A stretch of DNA of 49,594 nucleotides. Origin: Verrucomicrobiota bacterium. Its GTDB lineage: Bacteria; Verrucomicrobiota; Verrucomicrobiia; Verrucomicrobiales; DEV007. The position numbers and the translations under genes were made by a program. The stretch spans positions 1 to 49,594 of the forward strand of contig JAHDID010000044.1 of NCBI GenBank assembly GCA_020630975.1, given 5' to 3'. How positions within the stretch are numbered: position 1 is the stretch's first letter; every line of letters starts with the position of its first letter. Under the pieces are notes generated by a model, which was not told the DNA's origin, did not search any database, and was given only the letters and a program-made list of their open reading frames with translations. This document shows positions 41,601 to 49,594 of this stretch, piece after piece.

Positions 41601-44141
41601 ATGGATGGAGCTTTCGCCAATGCCTTTGATGGGCTGCAGGTCCAGCTACAGATCCCCGATCTGTGGCAGCAGAGCGCCATCCGCGCGCTAGGGCAGGGGC
41701 AGGATGTGATCGTCTCGGCACCGACAGGTGCGGGCAAGACATTCATCTTCGAGAGCCTGATCGATTCGGGCAAATTTCTGAAATCTGGCCAGCAGGCGGT
41801 CTATACCGTGCCTACCCGTGCTCTGGCTAATGATAAGTGGCGCGACTGGCAGGCCAAAGGCTGGGATGTCGGTATCGCCACTGGCGACATATCCGAGCGA
41901 CCAGATGCCTCGGTGCTGGTCGCCACACTGGAGACCCAGCGGGAAAAACTGATCTCCGGTGCGGGCCCACAGATACTGGTGATCGATGAGTATCAGATGA
42001 TCGGCGATCGCCAGCGCGGCCTGCACTACGAGCTATCCATAGCCCTCGCTCCATCCGATACCCAGCTACTCCTACTGAGTGGTAGCGTGCGCAATGCTAA
42101 GAAAGTCGGCGACTGGCTGGCATCGATCGGTCGCGATGTCGAGGTCGTCCACACCGCCGATCGCCCCGTGCCGCTAGATGAGCTACCCTACGAGGCGCTG
42201 CCGCGAATTGCTCCGGAAAAGGTGAAAGGCTACTTCCCGCGCCTGGCAGTCAGCACGCTGCTGTCGCACTACGGGCCACTGCTGATCTTTGCCCCACATC
42301 GCAAGTCTGCGGAAAAGATCGCGCATAAGGTGGCCGAGGCTCTGCCCGACGATCAGCCGATCGAGCTGCACGATCACCAGCTGCAGCAGATCTGTAGCAA
42401 AGACACCGCCAAGCTGCTGCGCAAGCGGGTGGCCGTCCACCATAGCGGCATCGGCTTTGGCGAGCGGGCGGCCATCATCGAGCCGCTAGCCAAGGCTGGG
42501 CAACTGCGAGTGATCGTGGCGACCATGGGGCTCGCGGCGGGTATCAATTTCTCGGTGCGCTCGGTCTACGTGTCGGATCGCACCTATCAGGATGGCCCAT
42601 TCGAGCGCGAGGTCTCGCCCGACGAGCTGCTACAGATGTTTGGCCGAGCAGGCCGCCGTGGGTTGGATGAGGTCGGTTACGTGATCTATGGGAATAAAAG
42701 CCCGCGCCTAGGCGATGCTCGTCCACTGGACTTGCGCCGGGCCAACGAGATAGATTGGCCGACTCTGCTGCGCCGCATGGAGCTGAGCGCCCAGCGTGGT
42801 GAGGACCCATTCGAGGCTGCGCGTGAGCTGTGCCAGAGACTATTCTCCGAGCAACGAGTGCGGCTGGGCTTTAGCTCCACTGGTGGGCCCGACGAGAGCG
42901 AGGCCGAGGAAGAGGCTGGCGGATTATTTGGGCTAAAGGCTGTTCGTAAAGAAGTACGCAATGGCCGCGGCGAGTGGGAGGCCCTGCAATCCGGACGAGA
43001 GGCGCAGCAGCCGCTGTCTGAGACACGCTGCTGGGCTAGGGGGAAATACCGTGCCGCCGAGTCGGCTAGCCGTCTGGTCGAGACGCTGGTGGCTCAGGCC
43101 GATCGACGCTGCCGCATCACTCGGCTCGATACCGTTAAAGGAGAGCGCCGCCGCTACGGGCTGGAGCTGATCATCGCTCAGCAGGTGGATGGCGATAGTA
43201 GTGATGCGTTTCGCCTGACCAAGGCTATCCAGAAAGTCGCCAAACTTTCCGCCGACAAAGCGCTACTCACCTACGAAGAGGCCGAGACACTCATGCCCGA
43301 TCTCCTGCAGAGCTACATCCAGCCTGCCAGCTACCTGCGCCTCGCCAAGCGGGGGCAGCAGCTCTATCTGCAGGGCCATTTCGCCGATGTGCACATCGAT
43401 GCCTATCAGGATTCACTGGGGCACTGGCTGGTCGATCCCGAGATCCGCAGTCAGGAGATCCAGAGCGAGACCCACTACCGCGATAGTGAGACCGGCGAGA
43501 CCTTTAGTCCCACAGCTGGCACACCTGCCCACGCCTGGCGCAAGCTAGGTCTGATCGATGATCAAGGGCGCCCGACCGCTCGCGGCACCATCTGTGGATT
43601 CTTCCAGCATGGCGAGGGGTTGGCCGTGGCCGCGGCTCTCGAGGATCCGCTCTATCCTATCGTAGAGATGGTCTACCACTTTGCCAATCTACGTGCTGGC
43701 TATCGATTCGAGGTAAATGAATCCGCAGGAGCGACCGATGGCGCCTCCGAGCGCCTAGCGACAGCCTGCCGCCAAGCCTACGGCCCAGTCGACTTCGAGG
43801 GGTATCTGCAGCTAGGTCTACCGACTACCTACGGCGAGGGCGCAGCCGAAGTCGTGCGTCTCTGGCTAGAGGGGCGCTCCCATCAGTTGTTTGCCAAAGG
43901 CCAAGCTTTAGAGTTTGGCCCCGGCGATGTCGAGCGTGCCTTTGTAGAGTGGCTCAGCTTTCTCCGCCACGTCCGCACCGCCCCCGATGCCGAGATTCCC
44001 CGCTGGCGAGAGCTGAAAAAGATCGCTAAAGAGCTACTACAGAAACACGATCGAACCAGTCCGCTGCAGAACATGCCCAAGGTGCCAGCGAGTATTTTGC
44101 AGCGGTCACCACAGCATGGGATTGCCTATGGGCGGCTGTAG
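41601..44141 (+). CDS. Ski2-like superfamily 2 DExH helicase
   Basis: This 846-residue ATP-dependent helicase has Walker A APTGAGKT (40-47, Lys46), motif Ia YTVPTRALANDKWRDW, Walker B as DEYQ (129-132), motif III LLLSGS, then the second RecA domain with VAVHHSGIGFGERAAI, VIVATMGLAAGINFSV and motif VI GRAGRRG (348-354). The spacing and the AAGINFP-like motif place it in the Ski2/Hel308 group. The C-terminal 400 residues are helical and without a known domain. Ski2-like enzymes act on RNA or DNA; the substrate is not evident. It stands alone with a short 138-base upstream gap that carries the AATAGGGTACA pair. Confidence 0.87.
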   Translation: MDGAFANAFDGLQVQLQIPDLWQQSAIRALGQGQDVIVSAPTGAGKTFIFESLIDSGKFLKSGQQAVYTVPTRALANDKWRDWQAKGWDVGIATGDISERPDASVLVATLETQREKLISGAGPQILVIDEYQMIGDRQRGLHYELSIALAPSDTQLLLLSGSVRNAKKVGDWLASIGRDVEVVHTADRPVPLDELPYEALPRIAPEKVKGYFPRLAVSTLLSHYGPLLIFAPHRKSAEKIAHKVAEALPDDQPIELHDHQLQQICSKDTAKLLRKRVAVHHSGIGFGERAAIIEPLAKAGQLRVIVATMGLAAGINFSVRSVYVSDRTYQDGPFEREVSPDELLQMFGRAGRRGLDEVGYVIYGNKSPRLGDARPLDLRRANEIDWPTLLRRMELSAQRGEDPFEAARELCQRLFSEQRVRLGFSSTGGPDESEAEEEAGGLFGLKAVRKEVRNGRGEWEALQSGREAQQPLSETRCWARGKYRAAESASRLVETLVAQADRRCRITRLDTVKGERRRYGLELIIAQQVDGDSSDAFRLTKAIQKVAKLSADKALLTYEEAETLMPDLLQSYIQPASYLRLAKRGQQLYLQGHFADVHIDAYQDSLGHWLVDPEIRSQEIQSETHYRDSETGETFSPTAGTPAHAWRKLGLIDDQGRPTARGTICGFFQHGEGLAVAAALEDPLYPIVEMVYHFANLRAGYRFEVNESAGATDGASERLATACRQAYGPVDFEGYLQLGLPTTYGEGAAEVVRLWLEGRSHQLFAKGQALEFGPGDVERAFVEWLSFLRHVRTAPDAEIPRWRELKKIAKELLQKHDRTSPLQNMPKVPASILQRSPQHGIAYGRL

Positions 44142-44186
44142 GGTGGAGCCGATAGTGGGCGTGTGAATTGATACTCTGGAAAGATG

Positions 44187-44214
44187 GCTCGGGTTGCCGA
44201 GCGACGAGACGTCG
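44187..44214. repeat. Two adjacent hairpins (REP-like) downstream of the helicase
   Basis: GCTCGG-GTTG-CCGAGC (44187-44202) abuts CGACG-AGA-CGTCG (44202-44214), followed by CCCCTCCTTGCCGGTAGG. The trailing words CGCCCCTCC and GCCGGTAGG also occur in the 120-bp repeat family, so this may be a decayed relative. It may also end helicase transcripts. Confidence 0.45.
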
Positions 44215-44237
44215 CCCCTCCTTGCCGGTAGGTTGTC

Positions 44238-44840
44238 TTATTTGGTGCTGATATCGTCGGCTGTTCCTTCGATGCCGTCAGGGCCTAGGCTCCAGACTGT
44301 CTTGTCCTTTACTCGGAAGTGATTGCCCCAAGGATCGAGCAAATCCACGGAGCCGCCTTCAGGGAGAGAGCCGTTGAAGTCGAAAAATATGATTCCACGA
44401 GGATTTGCTTTTGATGCTGCAGCGGTTTCAGCCCCCAATATTGCCTCCATGAAAGTGGCATCGGTTTTAGAGGTTTGGTTTTCTGTTCCAGGGTAGGGCC
44501 GACGATAGTCTGTGTAGAAGGTTATCAAGGCCGTTCTTAGGTTGAATGCTGTGTTTTTGCAATTTGCAATCTTGGCTGCATCTACAGCTGCGTTCGCACC
44601 AGGTATGACCAGTGCCAAAAGAGGTATGCTCAATAGACTGAGATAGCCGATCACCAGTCCTGCGATGGCGATACCTTTGCCTTTGGCCAACTGTTCCTTC
44701 TTGATCTTAGAAAGTGCAATATGTCCACAAATGATCGCCGGTATCCCTGTGATAAATGCGAAAACAAATGACAAACAACCCAACACCAGTGACGCCACCG
44801 AACTCGCTGGTGCGCTCTTTACTTTAGTTTTCTCTTCCAT
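44238..44840 (-). CDS. DUF4190-type membrane protein with pseudopilin-like C-terminal domain
   Basis: The N-terminal part (SVASLVLGCLSFVFAFITGI, then CGHIALSKIKKE and GKGIAIAGLVIGYLSLL) is a DUF4190 double-helix membrane module. After a third hydrophobic stretch and the NCKNTAFNLRTALITFYTDY helix, the C-terminal 110 residues match the GspG pseudopilin core: PRGIIFFDFN, LLDPWGNHFRV and WSLGPDGIEGTADDI with its calcium-loop-like ending. This fusion suggests an envelope protein derived from a pilin. The ATG overlaps a 43-bp palindrome. It lies 52 bases after the MMPL stop on the same strand. Confidence 0.75.
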   Translation of the reverse strand: MEEKTKVKSAPASSVASLVLGCLSFVFAFITGIPAIICGHIALSKIKKEQLAKGKGIAIAGLVIGYLSLLSIPLLALVIPGANAAVDAAKIANCKNTAFNLRTALITFYTDYRRPYPGTENQTSKTDATFMEAILGAETAAASKANPRGIIFFDFNGSLPEGGSVDLLDPWGNHFRVKDKTVWSLGPDGIEGTADDISTK

Positions 44841-44880
44841 TGCTATAGGTCATATAGGCCCTATACGACCTATGGCAATG
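44838..44880. promoter_or_regulatory. 43-bp near-perfect palindrome covering the DUF4190 gene start codon
   Basis: From the outside in, the arms pair CATTGC/GCAATG, ATAGGTC/GACCTAT and ATAGG/CCTAT around a central C. Only 2 of 21 base pairs are mismatched. On the minus strand the last three bases are the ATG of the DUF4190 gene, and the structure starts 12 bases after the MMPL stop. As RNA it would fold into a long stem that buries the AUG. Confidence 0.7.
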
Positions 44881-44892
44881 CCTTTTGCCTAG

Positions 44893-47289
44893 CTACTCTC
44901 GTACGCCATGTATCGCTCGATACCAGTAGGGCATTAGCCAGACGGCTACTATCATATTTACGAGTATGCCGGCGGCACAGATCTGTCCTAGGGTGGCTAG
45001 GCCGTGGGCGGAGGCGAAGCCCATGGAACCGAAACCTATCGCTGATGAGACACCACAGAAGAGTAGTGCTTTCGCGATACCTCGGCGGACTTCTGCTAGG
45101 CGGCCACCGGAGCGGCGTAGGGCAAAGATCATGTGTATACCGAAATCCAAGCCTGTCCCGAATAGTAGCGGGAGACCACAGATATTGAAACTATTCCAGC
45201 TGAGCGGCGTCCATAGCGTGAGGATGACCATGGCGCAGGCGGCGAAGGCTAGGCTAAACATCGCCAGCAGCCAGTCGCGCCAAGAGCGGAAGACGATCGC
45301 TAGCATGATGCTGAGGATACCGATCATCGGTAGAAAGACGCGCTTCATGTCCTGGTTGATCCGCTGGTTCAGCGAGCGCCCTAGGGAGCCCATGCTGGCT
45401 ACGGCACTGTGTTCATCGCAGATCGCAGAGATCCATTCCTGGCTCTTGGCGTCGGTGGGGCGTACGGAGCCTAGCGCAGCTAGATCGTTGTCGGCTTTTC
45501 TCTGAAATAGGCGAGCGACGGACCACTCGGCAAAGCGCCCGTGTGGCAGGCTATAGCTCTGGCCGGCGTCGAGATCGGCCAGAGAGGTGGACCAGATCTG
45601 TAGGACTTCCTCGGTGAGAGCCACGCCTTCATCAGAGAAGCCTGCAGCACGGATCTCGTCGAGCAGGCGATCACCATCTGCCACGATGGGGCGGAGTGTC
45701 TCGGCATTGGCCTGCTGATGACTGGGGATGGGTAAAAAGCCCTGCGGTAGCATGGTGCGGTGCAGTAGGCCGCTCTCTGTCGCCGTAGCGAGTCGCGTGC
45801 TGGCTGCATCTACGTGCTGGAGCAGACTCTCCATGGAATCGCCGGTGATGACCATCGGCACCGAGGTCTCTTCGCCGCGCAGGTGAGCCTGCATGGCCTG
45901 CCAGGCCTCCATGGAGGGGCTGCTGCGGATGCGGAATGGGTGAAACTCTGCCTCTAGGCGAGGAAAGGCTTTGGTGTAGATGGAATAGGCGGCTAGCACG
46001 GGGATGGTGAGGCCGCAGATGATAGCGATGATGAGCTGAGGCCTGCGACGGCGGGGGGCTACTGGTATCTCGATTTCCTTCAGAGGGCGGTGCTCGCCGG
46101 CGAATTTCGCAGCCACCCAAGCGTAGCCGTAGAGCATGATCAGCGCGCCGATGGCGATACCGATGGCGACCAGATTGCCCATCTCGGCGATGCCGGGTAG
46201 TGAGCTAAAATTCAGCGAGAGAAACACGGCTGCAGTAGTGACCGCTGCCCAGGCGATGGCGGAGCCGACTTTGGCTCGGAGCAGGCTGGGGCGCTGGATA
46301 CCATCATTGATCGCCTCGCGATAGAGGACGATGGCGTAGTCCACTGCCAGTCCCATGAGGATGGCGGCGAAGCCCGCGCTCATCACGCTGAGATCGCCGT
46401 AGAGTAGGCCGCCGATATTCAGCGCTACGATCAGCACTAGAAAAAGCGATGCGATCAGCCAGCCTAGGGGCTGGGTCTGGCGGTGCATGATCCAGAAGAG
46501 CAGCGAGATCAGCGCCATGGTCGCCATGACGGATATCGTCATATCGCGCTCCATCTCTTTGCCCACCTCGGCCATAAAAGCGGGAGTGCCAGTGAGACCG
46601 ATTTTCACATCCTCATTGATCGCCTCTCTACTGCGCCACTCGGCGATATGAGCTTTCATCTGGTCGAGCCACACTGCAGCGCTGCGGTAGTCGGAGAAAT
46701 CGACCCCGGCTCCCTCTAGGTAGAAAAGGCGGTAGGTGCCGGACTCATTCGACATGGCATCGGCCTCGGAGGCGCCTGAGTCGAGAAAGCCGGGGAGCTG
46801 CGAGATGCCGAGGGGATCGTAGCTACGGATCATAGTGGTCTCGTCGATCAGGCCATCTGCCAGAGCCTCTAGCGTCTGGCCGATCACTGCCTCGGATGCA
46901 CGTGGCTGCAGCCGGCCAGCTAGCTGTGCGACGTCCTGGGGTGGGGCATTCCACCACATCCAGGCGAGCAGACTGCCGCCCTCCAGAGCGAGGCGATCGA
47001 GTGGCATCTCCTCAAAGACTGCCGATACCAGCTGCTCCTGGGTGCGCAGGTCAGCCGCGAGTCGGCTAGAGATCTCCTCTGTCGCTAGCGGGTCGTCGGT
47101 CTCTACCGTCACGATCAGCTGGCCATCGCGGCTAAAGTAGCTATTCAGCCAGTCCATGCCTCGTACCTCCACCAGATCGGGTGGCAGCAGCTCGAAGACA
47201 TTGGCTGAGAATTTCACCCGCTTGAGGCTGAAGAAAGCCAGCGCCCCCAGAGCGATCATAAACAGGAAGAGTGGCAGCTGTCTTTTCAT
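44893..47289 (-). CDS. MMPL/RND family exporter
   Basis: I start at ATG 47289 (MKRQLPLFLFMIALG), giving 798 residues; an ATG at 47361 would add a leader overlapping the divergent gene. The protein has the duplicated RND plan: one N-terminal helix, a periplasmic loop (about 30-230), a five-helix block (KEMERDMTISVMATMALISL, GLAVDYAIVLYREA), then a second helix, a periplasmic loop and a C-terminal helix block (LLFGTGLDFGIHMIFALRRS, FASAHGLATLGQICAAGILV). The GLAVDY and GTGLDFG motifs are typical proton-relay positions of MMPL proteins. It probably exports a lipid or other hydrophobic molecule across the inner membrane; the substrate is unknown. Confidence 0.88.
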   Translation of the reverse strand: MKRQLPLFLFMIALGALAFFSLKRVKFSANVFELLPPDLVEVRGMDWLNSYFSRDGQLIVTVETDDPLATEEISSRLAADLRTQEQLVSAVFEEMPLDRLALEGGSLLAWMWWNAPPQDVAQLAGRLQPRASEAVIGQTLEALADGLIDETTMIRSYDPLGISQLPGFLDSGASEADAMSNESGTYRLFYLEGAGVDFSDYRSAAVWLDQMKAHIAEWRSREAINEDVKIGLTGTPAFMAEVGKEMERDMTISVMATMALISLLFWIMHRQTQPLGWLIASLFLVLIVALNIGGLLYGDLSVMSAGFAAILMGLAVDYAIVLYREAINDGIQRPSLLRAKVGSAIAWAAVTTAAVFLSLNFSSLPGIAEMGNLVAIGIAIGALIMLYGYAWVAAKFAGEHRPLKEIEIPVAPRRRRPQLIIAIICGLTIPVLAAYSIYTKAFPRLEAEFHPFRIRSSPSMEAWQAMQAHLRGEETSVPMVITGDSMESLLQHVDAASTRLATATESGLLHRTMLPQGFLPIPSHQQANAETLRPIVADGDRLLDEIRAAGFSDEGVALTEEVLQIWSTSLADLDAGQSYSLPHGRFAEWSVARLFQRKADNDLAALGSVRPTDAKSQEWISAICDEHSAVASMGSLGRSLNQRINQDMKRVFLPMIGILSIMLAIVFRSWRDWLLAMFSLAFAACAMVILTLWTPLSWNSFNICGLPLLFGTGLDFGIHMIFALRRSGGRLAEVRRGIAKALLFCGVSSAIGFGSMGFASAHGLATLGQICAAGILVNMIVAVWLMPYWYRAIHGVRE

Positions 47290-47394
47290 GGTGGCTAGGG
47301 CAGGCGGAAGCGCGCCACTGTGCTGTATGTTGGCCAACAAAACCACGGATTTTTGTTTCAACTAATCGGCAAAATGGTGTGTCATAGGCGGCGT

Positions 47395-48126
47395 ATGCCG
47401 TCTGATTTAGCGAATTCCATAGAAGCCTTTCCGATCGATCTCCCCAACACGGCACTGCCGTTTTCCACCCGCCTAGCACGGGAGAATGCCTGGTCGCAAA
47501 GCTTTGCCGAGCGGGTGATAATCGAGTACAAGCGCTTTTTGGTGCTCTGCGTCGAGGCGGGGCATCCTGTCACCCCATCCGACGAGGTCGATCAGGCGTG
47601 GCATCTGCACCTCTGCTACACGCAAAGCTACTGGGTCGATCTGTGCGAGCAGACCATCGGCCGACCGATCCACCATGGGCCGACTCGTGGGGGCAGCGAG
47701 GAGCAAGCCAAGTATCGCGACTGGTACCTCAAGACTCTGGCCAGCTACGAGAGGATCTTCGGCGAGCCTCCACCTCAGGATATCTGGCCGAGTGCGGTGA
47801 TTCGCTTTGGCGGGCAGGATTTTCGTCGCATTGACCGGACCAGCTACTTTGTGGTGCCGAAGAAGGGGATTTATCAGATCGGGTTGATCACCGTGGCGGG
47901 GCTGTTGCTGGCCGGGTGTTCGTCCGCATGGCTGGACATGGCGAATCCGTTTGTGTTTATCGTGCCCGGTTTTGTGCTGGTGGTTGTGTTGATAAGCAAA
48001 TTCGGTCGACCTGGTGGCGGAAAAGGGGGTGGTTGTTCATTTAGCGGCTGTGGCGCAGGCAAAGACTCCGGCGATAGTGGTGACGGCGGCTGTGGGAGTG
48101 GTTGTGGCGGCTGCGGTGGCGATTAA
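47395..48126 (+). CDS. Glycine-rich-domain (GRDP/DUF1399-like) membrane protein with Cys/Gly tail
   Basis: I choose ATG 47395 (243 residues); an upstream in-frame start at 47320 would overlap the divergent MMPL gene. The core signature DEVDQAWHLHLCYTQSYWVD matches glycine-rich-domain-containing proteins, followed by QAKYRDWYLKTLASYERIFG. A membrane segment with LLLAGC and another hydrophobic stretch lie near 160-205. The last 35 residues are almost entirely Gly, Cys, Ser and Asp (GGCSFSGCG, GSGCGGCGGD), as in TIGR04222-type membrane proteins. The role is unknown; a metal or envelope-assembly function is possible. Confidence 0.72.
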   Translation: MPSDLANSIEAFPIDLPNTALPFSTRLARENAWSQSFAERVIIEYKRFLVLCVEAGHPVTPSDEVDQAWHLHLCYTQSYWVDLCEQTIGRPIHHGPTRGGSEEQAKYRDWYLKTLASYERIFGEPPPQDIWPSAVIRFGGQDFRRIDRTSYFVVPKKGIYQIGLITVAGLLLAGCSSAWLDMANPFVFIVPGFVLVVVLISKFGRPGGGKGGGCSFSGCGAGKDSGDSGDGGCGSGCGGCGGD

Positions 48127-48156
48127 TTCTCGGATTTTCAGCAACCAATTCGAAAG

Positions 48157-48186
48157 AATGAAAGGAAATGGGTGTTTTCTTTCATT
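48157..48186 (+). promoter_or_regulatory. 30-bp inverted-repeat element before the Fic gene, copy 1
   Basis: Arms AATGAAAG and CTTTCATT (perfect, 8 bp) enclose GAAATGGGTGTTTT. It matches copy 2 in 28 of 30 positions, 72 bp apart. A lone CTTTCATT lies between them at 48210-48217. Together they look like operators for the Fic gene. Confidence 0.6.
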
Positions 48187-48228
48187 TGGCATTAAAGAAT
48201 GCAAGCCTGCTTTCATTTCGGATTATCA

Positions 48229-48258
48229 AATGAAAGGGAATGGGCGTTTTCTTTCATT
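48229..48258 (+). promoter_or_regulatory. 30-bp inverted-repeat element before the Fic gene, copy 2
   Basis: The same arms AATGAAAG and CTTTCATT enclose GGAATGGGCGTTTT. It ends 44 bases before the Fic start and overlaps the likely promoter (AT-rich, AATAAAAGTTAAAG downstream). Confidence 0.6.
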
Positions 48259-48302
48259 TTAATTGCTCAAATAAAAGTTAAAGCCTAATTCCTTTAATTC
48301 TT

Positions 48303-49448
48303 ATGAAGAGAGGCATCACAGGGCACTATGTTTCGATTTCCACTGTGGGAGATGAGTTAGCTCGTGCTTTCTTGCCAGATCCATTGCCACCGGTTCCGCC
48401 TATCGAGGTGGATGGTAGGATGGGAGCGCTTTTGGATCAGGCCTCGACTGCTTTGGGGAGGCTAGATGGTATCTCATCGTTGTTGCCGGAGCCTCATTTG
48501 TTCCTATACACCTATATCCGGAAGGAGGCGGTGCTGTCCTCGCAGATCGAGGGGACTCAGTCGTCTCTCTCAGATCTGCTCAGTCACGAGGTCGACCGGA
48601 CCCCATCCGGACTGCGCGATGATGTGATGGAGGTCTCATGCTATGTCGATGCTATGGAGCACGGCTTGAGCCTGCTGCGCGATGGTATGCCGATCTCGCT
48701 GCGCCTGATCCGAGAGATACATGGTCGTCTGCTAGCGCATGCCAGAGGCTCGGCTCTGCAGCCAGGAGAATTCAAGAGATCGCAGAACTGGATCGGTGGC
48801 ACTCGGCCTGGCAATGCTAAGTTTGTGCCTGCTCCACCGGAGGAGACCTTAGCTGCTATGGGGGCGCTAGAGAAGTTTTTGCATGATGACCCTATCATCA
48901 CCCGGCCGCTACTAAAGGCGGCGATGGCTCATGTACAGTTTGAGACGATTCATCCTTTCCTCGATGGGAATGGACGTCTGGGGCGATTGTTGATTACCTT
49001 TATCCTCTGTAGCGATGGGGTGCTCCAGCTGCCGATGCTTTACCTATCTCTCTACCTCAAACGCCACAAATCGACTTACTACGAGCTACTGCAAAGGGTT
49101 CGTACCGAGGGTGTCTGGGAAGAGTGGATCGAGTTTTTCTTGGATGGGGTCATCACCACTTCCGGCATAGCTGTGGAGACAGCTGGTCGTTTGCTGCAGC
49201 TTTTTCAAGCTGATCGAAATAGGCTAAATGGCGAGTCGGCATCGGTCCTGCGCATCCACGAGCACCTGCAAAAGCAACCTGTCCTCTCAGCGGCTAAGGT
49301 GAAGGAAATACTAGAAGTATCGACTCCCACAGCGGCGTTGGGCCTGAAGAAGCTGGAGCAGCTAGGAGTGGTGCACGAGATCACCGGTGGGAAGTATGGC
49401 AAGGTGTATGCCTATTCCGATTATCTAGCGATTTTGAATGAAGAGTAG
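48303..49448 (+). CDS. Fic family protein with inhibitory helix and C-terminal winged helix
   Basis: The Fic core HPFLDGNGRLGR (from His217) is the canonical AMPylation motif. The N-terminal SSQIEG (Ser79 to Glu83) fits the inhibitory (S/T)xxxE(G/N) helix of class II Fic proteins, so the enzyme is probably autoinhibited. The C-terminal 80 residues (KVKEILEVSTPTAALGLKKL, EQLGVVHEITGGKYGKVYAY) form a winged-helix DNA-binding domain. This class occurs widely as solo regulators or stress factors; the protein targets are unknown. Two 30-bp inverted-repeat elements precede it and a member of the 120-bp repeat family follows it. Confidence 0.9.
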   Translation: MKRGITGHYVSISTVGDELARAFLPDPLPPVPPIEVDGRMGALLDQASTALGRLDGISSLLPEPHLFLYTYIRKEAVLSSQIEGTQSSLSDLLSHEVDRTPSGLRDDVMEVSCYVDAMEHGLSLLRDGMPISLRLIREIHGRLLAHARGSALQPGEFKRSQNWIGGTRPGNAKFVPAPPEETLAAMGALEKFLHDDPIITRPLLKAAMAHVQFETIHPFLDGNGRLGRLLITFILCSDGVLQLPMLYLSLYLKRHKSTYYELLQRVRTEGVWEEWIEFFLDGVITTSGIAVETAGRLLQLFQADRNRLNGESASVLRIHEHLQKQPVLSAAKVKEILEVSTPTAALGLKKLEQLGVVHEITGGKYGKVYAYSDYLAILNEE

Positions 49449-49495
49449 GATCTTACGGATTGGGTGGACGGTGGGTGTTTAGACTTCGATAATCG

Positions 49496-49594
49496 ACTTA
49501 GACTAAGAATCGCCCCTCCGTGGCAGCGAGCCTACCGGCGAGTGGACTGCAGAGCCCATCCGCCCATGGCTCCGAGCCACGCCTGATGAAACTC
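49496..49594 (-). repeat. 120-bp repeat family, inverted copy cut by the window end
   Basis: Bases 49496-49594 are the reverse complement of the unit and linker seen at 37576-37957 (ACTTAGACTAAGAATCGCCC, then GTGGCAGCGAGCC and CATGGCTCCGAGCCACGCC). It sits 48 bases after the Fic stop and continues beyond the window. Confidence 0.85.

Overview
The window looks like a chromosome segment from a Verrucomicrobiota bacterium (Planctomycetes-Verrucomicrobia-Chlamydiae superphylum). This is inferred from gene content. It has a paired DUF1552 / DUF1592-DUF1588-DUF1585 cytochrome system, a large LamG-cytochrome-DUF6797 protein, an NPCBM-type carbohydrate module, many secreted proteins of unknown function, and few Shine-Dalgarno sequences. 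I see no rRNA, tRNA, CRISPR array, transposase or phage gene.

Layout. (1) 1-10 kb is a carbohydrate and c-type cytochrome island: an alpha/beta hydrolase with NPCBM (5' end outside the window) and the LamG/cytochrome/DUF6797 protein on +, meeting the DUF1592 -> DUF1552 pair on - tail to tail. A decayed DUF1552 paralogue follows at 9641-9993. (2) 10-15 kb is housekeeping: fabD, aroK, a Sua5-type threonylcarbamoyl-AMP synthase, an AbrB-like regulator and metG. (3) 15-23 kb is an envelope block: a membrane-anchored pseudokinase with a repeat-rich outer domain, a membrane coiled-coil protein, and a type I secretion ABC transporter plus HlyD/LapC-type adaptor. No outer-membrane partner or substrate is present. 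(4) 23-33 kb is mixed: an UlaG-like metallo-beta-lactamase-fold protein with an altered metal motif, an M29-like peptidase, an orphan STAND-like ATPase, two MFS transporters, a small secretin-like secreted protein and membrane proteins. (5) 33-39 kb has a likely minus-strand cluster of two TPM-domain proteins and a LysM protein, then a YlbF-like protein, a lipoprotein, a 120-bp tandem repeat array and a CPBP protease. (6) 39-49.6 kb has the tail-specific protease Prc, a Ski2-like helicase, a DUF4190/pseudopilin-like protein, an MMPL/RND exporter, a glycine-rich-domain protein and a Fic protein.

The most unusual material is in the non-coding and regulatory DNA. A 43-bp near-perfect palindrome ends exactly at the start codon of the DUF4190 gene, and a 21-bp perfect palindrome ends at the start codon of the AbrB-like gene. 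An AATAGGGTACA direct-repeat pair with identical 21-bp spacing lies upstream of two unrelated genes about 8 kb apart. A 120-bp repeat family with imperfect terminal inverted repeats has three tandem copies and one inverted copy 12 kb away. Two 30-bp inverted-repeat elements precede the Fic gene. Among proteins, the pseudokinase, the MBL protein with a degenerate metal motif and the TPM/LysM cluster are the best candidates for undescribed biology. All function calls rest on motif reading only; no database search was run.
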